A stretch of DNA of 64,000 nt from Nonomuraea sp. NBC_00507 (GCF_036013525.1 NZ_CP107853.1:3100001-3164000); one strand, 5' to 3'. Positions 1-8,255 are shown, counted from the stretch's first letter. Translations and numbers: made by a program. Notes: generated by a model from the letters alone, not told the origin.

Positions 1-339
1 GACATCCCGCACGGCGATCCCGTCACCTTCGTCATGACCGCACACGACCGCGGAGACACCGCCGCCGAATGGCCATGCCGCGGCTCAGCCATCCTGGCCC
101 TGCCCGCCTCCACCGTCGCCCGGTTCGCCCCCGGCGGATCAACAGTCCGGTACGGCACCGAAACCACGTGCCGGCTCACACTCGGCGCATGGTCATGGCC
201 AGGACTGGCAGGACTGCTGCTCACGTTCGACGCCGACATCACAGACATCGAACCGGGTGAACTCAGGCAAGCCCTGCATTCCTTGCGCACCCGGATCAGC
301 AAGGGACTCGGCGCGCACCTCTTACGAGACGACTCGTGA
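1..339 (+). CDS. WYL-domain transcriptional regulator, C-terminal part (5' end outside window)
   Basis: The reading frame is open from base 1 and ends with TGA at 337-339, leaving about 112 visible residues. The stretch LGAWSWPGLAGLLLTF followed by a PGEL motif and an Arg-rich helix resembles the C-terminal extension of WYL-domain regulators (DeoR-type HTH plus WYL), where a tryptophan-containing helix precedes a D-I-x-x-x-P-P/G-E-L turn. Such proteins bind DNA through an N-terminal HTH and sense ligands through WYL; neither domain start is in view. It converges with the MFS gene to its right. Family assignment rests on motif memory only. Confidence 0.6.
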   Translation, partial: DIPHGDPVTFVMTAHDRGDTAAEWPCRGSAILALPASTVARFAPGGSTVRYGTETTCRLTLGAWSWPGLAGLLLTFDADITDIEPGELRQALHSLRTRISKGLGAHLLRDDS

Positions 340-432
340 GGGGGTACAGGTGTCAACGCGGTGGCGACCGTGCGATACCCGGCGCCGTGCTTGCGTTGTA
401 GCGCACGGTTCGACAGACCCGACCGGGCATCG

Positions 433-1653
433 TCAGCGGCGGTTCTCGGCTGCCCAAAGTGAGGCCTTCACCGTGTCGATTCTCCCCTCGGCGAGGGTGA
501 TGGTGGTGGCGAGCAATGCCAGGACGGCGGCGGGAACGCCGAGCACGGTGACCGACAGCCAGTCTTGAGCCAGACCGCCAAGTCCACCGCCCATCGCAAC
601 TCCGAGGTAGATCGCGGAGGAGTTGAGGCCAAGGAGAACTGGTGCCGAGGCGGGTGCAAGGATCACCAGCCGGTGTTGCTGCACGACGGAGACCATCCCG
701 TCGGTGGCCCCCCATATCGCGGCCCAGGCGCACGCAACAACCAGGTGGCTGACGGTGAGTGGGCTGATCGCGAGCAGCACCGTGCCGCCGGCGAGTGCCA
801 CGACCGCGATCCCGCGTCCCGGAAGGTTGTCGACGAGATGGCCGGCGAGGAAGTTGCCGACCAGGACCCCGACGCCCCAGACGAACAGAATCATGGTGAT
901 GGCCTGGGGAAAGGACCCGGTCGTGGCGCCCGCGGTCACGGCTCCGATGTAGGTGTAGACGGTATAGTGCCCGGCCATCACCAGCAGCGTCACGACCAGA
1001 ATGGTGAGCACCTTGGGCTGGCGCAACGGTGCCAAGCGGGCCGTCAGGCTTGTCGCCGGGAGCGTAACCTTGGGCAACGCTACCGAGATGCCGATCGCGG
1101 CAACGACGCCCAGGACCGCGACGGCCCAGAGCGTGAGGCGCCAGTCGACGCCGCCGATCAAGTTGCCCAGAGGCATGCCTAGCGCGGTTGACAAGGTCAG
1201 CCCACCGATGACCAGCGCCATGGCACGTCCCCGCCGTTCGGCAGGCATGATCGCGACAGCCGCGCTCGACGCGGTGGCCGTGATGGTGGCCGCCCCGACT
1301 GCGGTGAGGATCCGGGCCAGCCACGCCAGCAGGTAGGTCGGGCTGAGTGCGGTCACGACGTTGCCGACGACGAACACGATCAGCGCCAGCTGCAAAGCCT
1401 TGCGACGATCCAGTGGGCTCAACAGCCAACTCAGAACCGGCGCAGCGACAGCCAGCGTAAACGCGAACACGGTCACCAGCTGGCCAGCGGCCGGTAGACC
1501 TACCTCAAGGTCGGCGGCAATGGCCGGCAGGAGACCGGCTATCACGAACGCGTCGGTGCCGACCGCGAAGGTGGCCAGCGCCAGCGGAAGTAGCGGTCTG
1601 AGGAGGTGACCGGACCCCTTCGGTCCTGACCCGGTGGTCTCGGTGCGATTCAA
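433..1653 (-). CDS. MFS transporter, DHA1 drug-efflux type
   Basis: A 406-residue polytopic membrane protein with about 12 hydrophobic segments, the usual length for a DHA1 major facilitator. The N-terminal part contains SPLDRRKALQLALIVFVVGN (a motif-A-like loop with an Arg-Arg-Lys turn) and the first helix carries the D-x-F-V-I-A-G-L-L-P signature common in AraJ/CmlR-like efflux proteins. The start is TTG at 1653, overlapping the stop of the upstream VOC gene in a TTGA arrangement, so the two are translationally coupled. The neighbouring divergent MarR-type regulator suggests repressor-controlled efflux of a small toxic compound. The substrate cannot be read from the sequence. Confidence 0.85.
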   Translation of the reverse strand: MNRTETTGSGPKGSGHLLRPLLPLALATFAVGTDAFVIAGLLPAIAADLEVGLPAAGQLVTVFAFTLAVAAPVLSWLLSPLDRRKALQLALIVFVVGNVVTALSPTYLLAWLARILTAVGAATITATASSAAVAIMPAERRGRAMALVIGGLTLSTALGMPLGNLIGGVDWRLTLWAVAVLGVVAAIGISVALPKVTLPATSLTARLAPLRQPKVLTILVVTLLVMAGHYTVYTYIGAVTAGATTGSFPQAITMILFVWGVGVLVGNFLAGHLVDNLPGRGIAVVALAGGTVLLAISPLTVSHLVVACAWAAIWGATDGMVSVVQQHRLVILAPASAPVLLGLNSSAIYLGVAMGGGLGGLAQDWLSVTVLGVPAAVLALLATTITLAEGRIDTVKASLWAAENRR

Positions 1654-1994
1654 TCGTGGTTACCTGCCTGTTGGGACAGGCTGAACTCCACGCCCTGGTC
1701 ATCGGTGCAGTGGGCGTAGGCACCAGACGGGATATTGACCGGATCTTCTGCTGTGCCTCCGAGTTCGCGTACCCGAGCGACAGCGGCGGTGATGTCGTCG
1801 ACGGCGAAGAAGATGCGCGGGTGCCGTGACGAATCATCGTGCGGCGATCCGCCCATGGGCTCGGGTCCCTGGATCATCGAGTAACCCGGGAAGTTGCCCT
1901 CATAGAACGTCCAGCCGAACAGCGAGCCCCAGAACCGCTGGGTCGCTTCGATGTCCCCGCTCGGCAGCTCAAAGTAGGTGACCTGCCCACTCAT
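1650..1994 (-). CDS. VOC family (glyoxalase/bleomycin-resistance fold) protein
   Basis: About 114 residues from the ATG at 1994, which is preceded by GGGAGAGG at good spacing; longer in-frame starts up to 2033 run into the operator region and are less likely. YFELPSGDIEATQRFWGSLF at the N-terminus is the typical first beta-alpha unit of single-domain VOC proteins, and the conserved Glu near the C-terminus (GVEFSLSQ) is a plausible metal or substrate ligand. VOC proteins cover glyoxalases, dioxygenases and drug-binding resistance proteins. The overlap with the MFS gene and the divergent MarR gene suggest a small detoxification operon. Confidence 0.85.
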   Translation of the reverse strand: MSGQVTYFELPSGDIEATQRFWGSLFGWTFYEGNFPGYSMIQGPEPMGGSPHDDSSRHPRIFFAVDDITAAVARVRELGGTAEDPVNIPSGAYAHCTDDQGVEFSLSQQAGNHD

Positions 1995-2010
1995 GGCCTC
2001 TCCCATCTGC

Positions 2011-2054
2011 ATGTCAGTCCTTCTGACATACAAGCTATGTCATACTACTGACAT
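2011..2054. promoter_or_regulatory. Twin palindromic operators between VOC/MFS operon and marR
   Basis: Two palindromes share the same half-site. ATGTCAG/CTGACAT (2011-2017 and 2023-2029) are separated by 5 bp, and ATGTCA/TGACAT (2037-2042 and 2049-2054) by 6 bp. The second overlaps the marR start codon. This is a typical layout for a MarR repressor that controls both itself and the divergent operon. The palindromes are seen directly; the binding protein is inferred. Confidence 0.7.
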
Positions 2055-2517
2055 GACGCAAGACGAGGCCGTTGGGGACCTTGACCAGTCGGTGGGCTAC
2101 GTCCTCAAGCAGGTGCAAGCGTCACTGCACACCGCGATGGATGAGGTGCTGCGTCCACTGGGTCTCACCGTTGCCCAATACGCATGCCTCGAACTGCTCG
2201 GCCAGCATCCGGGACTGTCCAACTCCGAACTCGCCCGCCGAGCCTTCGTCACGCGCCAGTCGATGAACGTCGTCCTTCGCCGGCTACAAGAGCGGGGCCT
2301 GCTCACCCGGCCTGCTCACGCCGCTCATGGGCGTGCACTGCCAACCGAGCTCACCGGAGCCGGACAATCGACGCTGCACGAGGCCAGTGTCGCCGTGCGC
2401 GCCGTCGAACGGCAGATCTTCGCGCCGTTGTCGCAGGAGCGGCAGCGCCGGCTACGCGAGGACCTTGCCTCCTGCGCAGCCTCTGCGGTCGCGAACCAGC
2501 CCGTCACACAGCCCTGA
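2053..2517 (+). CDS. MarR family transcriptional regulator
   Basis: A 154-residue winged-helix regulator starting at ATG 2053. The sequence shows an N-terminal dimerisation helix, then PGLSNSELARRAFVTRQSMN as helix-turn-helix, and RLQERGLLTR leading into the wing. Length and order match MarR. It is transcribed divergently from the VOC-MFS operon, with two palindromes in the shared promoter, one covering its own start. It is therefore probably a ligand-released repressor of the efflux/detoxification pair and of itself. Confidence 0.9.
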   Translation: MTQDEAVGDLDQSVGYVLKQVQASLHTAMDEVLRPLGLTVAQYACLELLGQHPGLSNSELARRAFVTRQSMNVVLRRLQERGLLTRPAHAAHGRALPTELTGAGQSTLHEASVAVRAVERQIFAPLSQERQRRLREDLASCAASAVANQPVTQP

Positions 2518-2528
2518 GAACCAGAACG

Positions 2529-2624
2529 TCACGCGGCCTGCCGTCGCGCAGCCGTCTCGGCCAGGGTTTCCCGGCCGAGCGTCTTTCTCGGTCTGGAGTT
2601 CAATTCAGCAGCGACGCGTCGAGC
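2529..2624 (-). pseudogene. IS30-family transposase C-terminal remnant
   Basis: On the minus strand the frame ending with TGA at 2529-2531 reads VAAELNSRPRKTLGRETLAE plus a short tail. The element ELN-RPRK-TLG-ET is the hallmark C-terminus of IS30-type transposases. An in-frame stop lies about ten codons upstream of ELN, and no DDE core or terminal repeats are visible. This is only a decayed tail, and the rest of 2518-2738 holds nothing recognisable. Confidence 0.7.
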
Positions 2625-2738
2625 TCAACGCGGGTGTGCTGCGCGCAGAGCGCTGTCGGTACCTGAAGGCGCCCGACGCCGCGCCGATCGGCACCGTCGC
2701 CGACCGCTTAATGACGGGGCCGGGGTCCGGAAGCTGCG

Positions 2739-3341
2739 CTAGGTGTGGCGGCCCTGCCGCACCGATTCAGGATTTTCATCGTGTAGGGCACAGCCGTACA
2801 CGATGACCTGAACCACGCTCTGGACGACGTCCCTGCTGACGCTCCCTGGTGGCGCGGTGACCAGGGTGAACAGCGCACCCCCGTAGAGCGCGATCAGCGC
2901 GGGAATCTTCTCGCGTGGGATGGCGAGGCCGAGTTTGTCGTGGTGCCCGGCGGTGATCTGCACCGACATGTCCTGCAGGCCCGCGAGCGCCGAGGCGAGC
3001 AGCGGCCGGCGCACGGCCTCCAGTTGAAGTTCGAAGATTGCCAGATAGCGGTTGCGCAGTGTGGTCGCCGCTGTGAGCAGCGATTCCGTCAGCAGGTGGA
3101 CCAGCGTCGCGGGCTGCCCGGTGGCCCGGTCGGTGTCGGCGTGATGCAGCTCGGCGATGCGCTCCGCGGCGGCCACCAGCAGCGCTTCCCGGCTGCGGAA
3201 GTAGTTCGAGGCCGTTCCCGGCGGGAGATCTGCTTCCTTCTCCACCGCGCGGTGGGTCAGTCCATGCACGCCCGACGACGCCAGTAGCTCGATGGCGGCA
3301 TCGGTTAGGGCTCGGCGACGGGCCGGGTTGGTGGGCGGCAT
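2739..3341 (-). CDS. TetR family transcriptional regulator
   Basis: A 200-residue protein. The HTH lies in residues 10-55 (LTHRAVEKEADLPPGTASNY then FRSREAL), the standard TetR signature with the Tyr-Phe pair in the recognition helix. The C-terminal domain is all-helical and would bind the inducer. It is divergent from an FAD monooxygenase gene 60 bp away, and a perfect 12-bp palindrome lies between them. Repression of the monooxygenase and of itself is the likely role. Confidence 0.9.
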   Translation of the reverse strand: MPPTNPARRRALTDAAIELLASSGVHGLTHRAVEKEADLPPGTASNYFRSREALLVAAAERIAELHHADTDRATGQPATLVHLLTESLLTAATTLRNRYLAIFELQLEAVRRPLLASALAGLQDMSVQITAGHHDKLGLAIPREKIPALIALYGGALFTLVTAPPGSVSRDVVQSVVQVIVYGCALHDENPESVRQGRHT

Positions 3342-3361
3342 GCGACCATGCTACCAATAGC

Positions 3362-3373
3362 CGTACTAGTACG
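3362..3373. promoter_or_regulatory. Perfect palindrome CGTACTAGTACG, probable TetR operator
   Basis: A 12-bp perfect palindrome sits between the divergent tetR (start 3341) and the monooxygenase (start 3401), 21 bp from the former. Position and symmetry fit a TetR-type operator; assignment to this regulator is inference. Confidence 0.6.
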
Positions 3374-3400
3374 ATCGTAGTGAATAGGCGAGGAGGTCTC

Positions 3401-4546
3401 ATGAGGATCGTGGTGGTCGGTGCCGGGCTCGGAGGAGTGACGGCCGCGGTGGGGCTGCATCGCCTGGGCCACGAGGTGACACTCTTCGAACGGGGCGCCG
3501 AACTCCGGGAAGCGGGCACCGGGATCGTGGTCATGCCCAACGGGCTCCGCGCGCTGGACGCGCTGGGGCTGGCTGAAGACGTTCGCGGGCACATCATGCC
3601 TGCCGCCCGCGCGGGATTGCGGGACTGGCGCGGACGCCCGCTGCTGATCACCGATGCGGTCCAGGCGCAGCAGAAGGTCGGGACGCCCGCCATCATCGAC
3701 CGGGCTGAACTGCACCGGGCGCTACGCGCCCCGCTGCCCGCCGACCTGGTGCGAACCGCGACCCCGGTCGAGCGCCTGGAGCCCGACCCCACCGGGGTAA
3801 CCGTGATCAGCGACGGCGACCCCGTCGCAAGAGCGGACGCCGTGATCGCGGCCGACGGCATCGGCAGCAAGCTGCGCGAACAGCTCTTTCCCGGCCACCC
3901 CGGGCTACGGCGGACCGGCCGGATGGACCTGCGCGGCATGCTGCCCCGCCCTCCCGGCCCGGTAACAGACCTGCTCGCCAGCCAGTTGGTCGACCGCCGC
4001 AGCGGGGCGATGTTCGGCCTGTTCCCCGTCGGCGAGCACCGCCTGTACTGGTTCACCGACTCCGTCCTGCACGGCACGCCGCCCGGCGCGGAGGAGGCAC
4101 GCCGGCAGATGCTGTCCCTGATGGCCGACTGGCACCCCCTCGTCACGGCACTGATCGAGGCCACCCCGCCCGCCGACATCTACGTCGACCCGATCGCTCG
4201 CCTGGCCGAACCCCTGCCCTCGTTCACGGTCGGCAGGGTCGCGCTCCTCGGCGACGCCGCGCACGCCATGCCACCCGACCTCGGCCAGGGCGCCAGCCAG
4301 GCCTTCGAAGACGCGGCCGCACTAACCCGCCACCTGAGCGGCGCAGAGCCGTCAGACGTCGCCCAGCGGCTCCTGCGCTACGACGCCGAGCGCAGGCCCA
4401 GCGCCAACCGCATGATGCGGGCGGCGTCCCGGCAATCGCGGCTGACCTCCCAGACCGGCGTCGCCGCGTGGCTTCGCGACGCGTTGCTGCGCGCGATACC
4501 ATCCCGGCTGGCCACCCGGCAGCTTGCCGCCCTCTGGCACGCCTAA
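3401..4546 (+). CDS. FAD-dependent monooxygenase (PHBH/UbiH fold)
   Basis: A 381-residue flavoprotein monooxygenase. The ATG at 3401 is chosen because GGAGG lies at 3391-3395; an in-frame GTG 21 bp upstream has no ribosome-binding site. The N-terminus has the dinucleotide fold VVVGAGLGGVTAAVGLHRLG with Glu ending the second strand (FERG). The second FAD motif is GDAAHAMPPDLGQGASQAFE. This class hydroxylates aromatic or related substrates using NAD(P)H and oxygen. The divergent TetR gene suggests substrate-inducible expression. The substrate is unknown; involvement in antibiotic inactivation, aromatic catabolism or natural-product tailoring are all possible. Confidence 0.88.
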   Translation: MRIVVVGAGLGGVTAAVGLHRLGHEVTLFERGAELREAGTGIVVMPNGLRALDALGLAEDVRGHIMPAARAGLRDWRGRPLLITDAVQAQQKVGTPAIIDRAELHRALRAPLPADLVRTATPVERLEPDPTGVTVISDGDPVARADAVIAADGIGSKLREQLFPGHPGLRRTGRMDLRGMLPRPPGPVTDLLASQLVDRRSGAMFGLFPVGEHRLYWFTDSVLHGTPPGAEEARRQMLSLMADWHPLVTALIEATPPADIYVDPIARLAEPLPSFTVGRVALLGDAAHAMPPDLGQGASQAFEDAAALTRHLSGAEPSDVAQRLLRYDAERRPSANRMMRAASRQSRLTSQTGVAAWLRDALLRAIPSRLATRQLAALWHA

Positions 4547-4660
4547 TCAGTGGTCGTAGGCAATCAGCGATCGGGTGATGGGCCGGCCGGTGTGGCGGTT
4601 GTGCCAGATGGCGGCGGTCAGGGCCAGGGTTCCCCGCCACACCTCCTCGATCCGGTCGTC
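4547..4660 (-). pseudogene. IS982/IS5-like transposase C-terminal remnant
   Basis: On the minus strand, a frame ending with TGA at 4547-4549 reads LALTAAIWHNRHTGRPITRS followed by LIAYDH. This IWHN...SL-AYDH ending is characteristic of actinobacterial IS982/IS5-type transposases. Only about 35 residues are recognisable, and the stop abuts the stop of the monooxygenase gene. The DDE domain and inverted repeats are absent. Confidence 0.75.
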
Positions 4661-4692
4661 GAGATGGCACCGGGTGTGGCGGGACGACGACA

Positions 4693-5298
4693 TCAGGCGT
4701 TCACGGGGACGGGCTCGGCGGTCGTACGCGCCGATGCCACGCCCACGGCCAGCAGCCCGAGACCGGCCACAACCGTTGCCGGGATGATCACCAGCCCTTC
4801 CACCACGGGCAGGCCCGGACCGACGACCAGCACCAGAGCGGCGACCAGCAGTGCCGCGCCCGCCAGCCGCACCGACCGCCGCGCTCCGCGCCACGCGAGC
4901 CCCGCCCCGAACGCCACCAGCGACGCCATCCACATCATCCCGGCCACTGCGTTGACCGCGCCGCCGCCACCGGCCTCCACCTGTTCGGCGACGCCGTGCA
5001 GGGGCGCGACGTACGCCTCGAACCAGGCGCCCGGAGCGAGGGCCGCGAATGCGATCGCCAGCATGACCCCGCCGATCGAGGCCAGTTTGGACGGCCGGAG
5101 CGCCTGGCTCACGGCGATCAGCAGGGGGAGCCCGGCGGTGATCAGCAGGCCGCCCAGAGCGAAGATGAGGTGTGCCGCCTCCCAGGTCGGGGCGGAGTGG
5201 GCGGCTTCGCTGTGCTCCAGGGGGTGCAGGACGTTTCCGAGGGCGAACAGGATGCCGCCGCTGCCCACCAGGCTGCCGGCCAGGATTCGCATGTTCAT
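4693..5298 (-). CDS. Multi-pass membrane protein of unknown function
   Basis: About 201 residues from the ATG at 5298, with AAGGAG upstream; an in-frame open stretch continuing to 5469 is Arg/Pro-rich, without signal features, and is taken as non-coding. Six hydrophobic helices alternate with short loops, beginning with ILAGSLVGSGGILFALGNVL. No catalytic motif is recognised. Its general form resembles small DUF4386- or DUF998-like integral membrane proteins, but I cannot assign a family. It is divergent from the sensor kinase gene and could share its promoter region. Confidence 0.7.
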   Translation of the reverse strand: MNMRILAGSLVGSGGILFALGNVLHPLEHSEAAHSAPTWEAAHLIFALGGLLITAGLPLLIAVSQALRPSKLASIGGVMLAIAFAALAPGAWFEAYVAPLHGVAEQVEAGGGGAVNAVAGMMWMASLVAFGAGLAWRGARRSVRLAGAALLVAALVLVVGPGLPVVEGLVIIPATVVAGLGLLAVGVASARTTAEPVPVNA

Positions 5299-5586
5299 GG
5301 TCTTCTTCTCTCCTTCGGGTTCCGCCGGGCGGTGGGTCCGCTCCGGTGCCGGAGCGGCACGGCGACGACCCCGTCCGGTGACTCGGCGTGTGACCGGGGG
5401 CGATGTCGTGTGCATGACCAGCAGTCCACCCGCCCACCGGTCCCACCCGCCTGAGCGGCGGGTCCCCATCGGGTCCCGGTTTGGGGAAGGGCCTCCTCCG
5501 GCCTACTGGTGGGGCCCGCGAGGTCCCGGGCGGGGCGGGACTCTGGTCCCATTGCCCTGGATGGGACATGACTGGACGATGCTCCT

Positions 5587-7533
5587 GTGCGTGTTTCCAC
5601 CTGGCAGCCCTGGGCGATTCCCGGTGCGGCCGCAGCGGCCGTCCTGATCGGCACCGTTCTCACGGTCAACGTCCCGGTCCAGGACGCCACGTACCTTCTG
5701 CTGGACGCCGTCGTAGGGCTGACCTATCCGCTGGTGGGGGCGTTGATCGTGGCGCGGCAACCCCGTAATCCCATCGGGTGGCTGTTCTGCCTGGGCGGCA
5801 CAGGGCTGGCGTTGCAGGCGCTGGCGGGCGGGTACAGCGTGTACGGCCAAGCCCACGGATGGCCAGGCACCGAGTTCAGCTCCTGGGTGGTCAACTGGGT
5901 GTTCTTCACCGGGTTCGGGCCGTTGTTCCTGCTGCCGGCGTTCCTGCCCGACGGGCGGTTGCCGTCGCGGAGGTGGCGGCCGGTCATGGGGGCGCTCATC
6001 GCGGCGCTGGCCATCCTGCAGGTCGTGCTCATGTTCAGGGACATGGTGTGGGTCTGGGGGAGTGAGCGGCCCAGCCCGGTGGGGTTCGTGCCGACCGAGA
6101 TCATCGCAGCCTGTTTCGGGGTGGTGGTGAGCGTGGCGGCCGTCGTGGGGGCGGTCGCGCTGGTCGTGCGGGTGCGGCGGGCTCAGGATCGGCGTCAGCT
6201 CATGCCGGTGCTCCCGGCCGCCGTCGCCATCGCGCTGGCGGCGCTCGTCGACTCCGCCCATTCCGGCGGTACGTGGTCCGTCGGGATCTGGCTGCTGGCG
6301 CTGACCTTGCCTGCCCTGCCGCTGGCCACCGCCGTGTCGATCTTCCGATACCGGCTGTTCGACATCGAGGTGCTGATCCGGCGTACCGTCGTGTACGTCC
6401 TGGTCGCGGCGCTGCTGCTGGGCGCCTACATGGCCACCGTCACCACCCTGAACGGGCTGTTCAGGCAGCAAGGCGGTGTTCTGGAGTCGTTGCTGGCCAC
6501 CGGCGTCGTGGCGGTGGCGTTCGCGCCGGCGCGCGATGCCGTGCAGCGGGCCGTGAGCCGCCTGCTGTTCGGCAACCGGGGGGAGCCCGCCGCGGCCCTG
6601 TCCCATCTCGGGCAGCGGCTGGAGGCGACGGCCGCGCCGACCGAGCTGCTCGACGGCGCGGCCGAGACCGTGGCGCGAACGTTGCGGGTGCCGGCCGTCG
6701 CCGTGCTCACCGCCGCCGGGGTTCCCGTCTCGGTCTTCGGTGGCGTTCCCGAGGATGGCGTACGCATCCCGCTGCTGAGCGGTGGGCGGACGGAGGGGGA
6801 GCTCCGGGCGGCGCCCCGCTCTCCAGGGGAGCCGCTGAGCAGGGCGGATCGGGCGGTGCTCGACGATCTGGCGCCCCACTTGGCGGTGGCCCTGGCGGCG
6901 GTGCGGCTGGCCACGGAGGTCAGGGACTCGCGCGAGCGCCTGGTCAAGGCGCGCGAGGAGGAGCGCCGCCGCCTGCGCCGCGACCTGCACGACGGCCTCG
7001 GCGCGGACCTGGCCACGATCGGGGTGAGGTTGTACGTGATCGAGGCCACGGCGCCACCAGAGCTGCGCGAGCAGGTCACCGGCGTCAGGGAGCTGGCCCA
7101 GGCGATCGTCGGAGACGTCCGGAGGATTGTCCACGACCTGCGCCCACCGGCCTTGGACGAGCTGGGCCTCTCCGGAGCCCTGGAGGACCTCGCGCTGGAC
7201 GCCCAGCTGGGCCCGAACGTCGCCGTCACCATCCCCGAACCGCTGCCCGCCCTCCCCGCCGCCGTGGAGGTCGCCGCGTACCGGATCACGCAGGAGGCCC
7301 TGTCCAACGCGCTCAAGCACGCCGACGCCGCCAACGTGGAGATCACCGCAACGGCCGTGCCCGACCGGCTGGTGCTGCGGATCCGCGATGACGGGCGCGG
7401 CCTGCCGGAGCCGCTGCGCGAGGGCGTAGGATCCGGCAGCATGCGAGAACGCGCCGCCGAAGTGGGCGGTGACCTGCGACGTTCGTCCGAGCCCGGGCGC
7501 GGGACTCTCGTGGAGGCGGTGCTTCCCCTATGA
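5587..7533 (+). CDS. Membrane sensor histidine kinase, NarL-partner (HisKA_3) type
   Basis: A 648-residue protein with a GTG start. The first ~280 residues contain roughly seven to eight membrane helices. A GAF-like segment follows around residues 330-440, and then the dimerisation/phosphoacceptor motif RRRLRRDLHDGLG with His near residue 468. The C-terminus has the HATPase elements TQEALSNALKHA (N box), IRDDGRGLP (G1) and GSGSMRERA (G2). It overlaps the response regulator by 4 bp, so the pair forms one two-component system. The signal is not deducible; the many helices suggest a membrane-borne or lipophilic stimulus. Confidence 0.92.
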   Translation: MRVSTWQPWAIPGAAAAAVLIGTVLTVNVPVQDATYLLLDAVVGLTYPLVGALIVARQPRNPIGWLFCLGGTGLALQALAGGYSVYGQAHGWPGTEFSSWVVNWVFFTGFGPLFLLPAFLPDGRLPSRRWRPVMGALIAALAILQVVLMFRDMVWVWGSERPSPVGFVPTEIIAACFGVVVSVAAVVGAVALVVRVRRAQDRRQLMPVLPAAVAIALAALVDSAHSGGTWSVGIWLLALTLPALPLATAVSIFRYRLFDIEVLIRRTVVYVLVAALLLGAYMATVTTLNGLFRQQGGVLESLLATGVVAVAFAPARDAVQRAVSRLLFGNRGEPAAALSHLGQRLEATAAPTELLDGAAETVARTLRVPAVAVLTAAGVPVSVFGGVPEDGVRIPLLSGGRTEGELRAAPRSPGEPLSRADRAVLDDLAPHLAVALAAVRLATEVRDSRERLVKAREEERRRLRRDLHDGLGADLATIGVRLYVIEATAPPELREQVTGVRELAQAIVGDVRRIVHDLRPPALDELGLSGALEDLALDAQLGPNVAVTIPEPLPALPAAVEVAAYRITQEALSNALKHADAANVEITATAVPDRLVLRIRDDGRGLPEPLREGVGSGSMRERAAEVGGDLRRSSEPGRGTLVEAVLPL

Positions 7534-8171
7534 ACGACCCCATTCGCGTGCTGCTGGTGGACGACCACCCGCTGCTCCGCCACGGCCTCAAGGCGCTGCT
7601 TGAACAGATCGGCGGCGCCGAGGTCGTCGGCGAGGCCGGCGACGGCGAGGAGGCCATCGAGCTCGCGCTCTCCCTCGAACCCGACGTCGTCGTGATGGAC
7701 CTCGTCATGCCCGGCATGTCCGGCACCGAGGCGACCCGGCAGCTCATCGACCGCCGCCCCGACCTCGGCGTGCTCGTGCTCACCATGAGCGAGGACGACG
7801 CGTCCGTGTTCGCCGCGCTGCGGGCGGGCGCGCGCGGCTACGTGCTCAAGGGCACCGCCGGTCCCGACTTCCTCGCCGCCGTGTCCGCCGTCGCCAGGGG
7901 AGAGGCGGTGTACGGGCCGGGCGTGGCGCGCAGGATCCGCCGCTTCCTGACCAGCGGGCCCGACAGCGGCCCGTTCCCCGAGCTCACCCAGCGGGAGCGG
8001 GAGATCCTCGACCTGCTCGCCTCCGGCAAGTCCAACGCGGAGATCGCGCGGGTCCTGTTCCTCAGCCAGAAGACCGTCAAGAACCACCTCACGTCCATCT
8101 TCGCCAAGCTCCAGGTGGCCGACCGCGCCCAGGCAGTGGTCCGCGCCCGCCGCGCGGGCTTGGGCGAATGA
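7530..8171 (+). CDS. NarL/FixJ family response regulator
   Basis: 213 residues. The receiver domain has Asp11-Asp12 (LLVDDHP), the phosphoacceptor Asp57 (VVVMDLVMPG) and Lys near 107 (GYVLKG). The C-terminal LuxR-type HTH reads LTQREREILDLLASGKSNAE followed by LSQKTVKNHLTSIFAKL. The start ATG overlaps the kinase stop. It is the cognate DNA-binding output of the kinase. The palindrome immediately downstream (8235-8255), before the DUF899 gene, is a candidate target. Confidence 0.94.
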   Translation: MNDPIRVLLVDDHPLLRHGLKALLEQIGGAEVVGEAGDGEEAIELALSLEPDVVVMDLVMPGMSGTEATRQLIDRRPDLGVLVLTMSEDDASVFAALRAGARGYVLKGTAGPDFLAAVSAVARGEAVYGPGVARRIRRFLTSGPDSGPFPELTQREREILDLLASGKSNAEIARVLFLSQKTVKNHLTSIFAKLQVADRAQAVVRARRAGLGE

Positions 8172-8227
8172 CACGGCTTCCCCTGGCGCGATGAGTTCCG
8201 GCCGGGTCGCGGGTCTGTTCTGGTGAC

Positions 8228-8255
8228 CGTCGTAGGGCGTCGTACTACGACGCCC
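8228..8255. promoter_or_regulatory. 21-bp palindrome plus extra half-site upstream of DUF899 gene
   Basis: Arms GGGCGTCGTA (8235-8244) and TACGACGCCC (8246-8255) are perfect complements around one central base. A further CGTCGTA occurs at 8228-8234, exactly 10 bp (one helical turn) from the one inside the palindrome. It lies 27 bp before the DUF899 start and after the response regulator. It is most likely an operator for this gene, possibly for the neighbouring LuxR-type regulator. A weak terminator is the alternative, but no T-run follows. Confidence 0.55.

Noticed and set aside
2776..4179. Long minus-strand open frame opposite the FAD monooxygenase and through the tetR gene
   Set aside because: Its translation is Arg/Ser/Pro-rich without any domain, whereas the opposite strand and the alternative frame encode clear TetR and monooxygenase proteins. 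High GC creates long antisense frames.
2739..5298. A biosynthetic gene cluster around the FAD monooxygenase
   Set aside because: No synthase, ligase or carrier protein genes are present; the monooxygenase and its regulator stand alone between transposase remnants.
5503..7320. 605-codon minus-strand frame opposite the sensor kinase
   Set aside because: Composition (Gln/Gly/Arg/His-rich) is the typical mirror image of a GC-rich gene; the kinase on the plus strand has all functional motifs.
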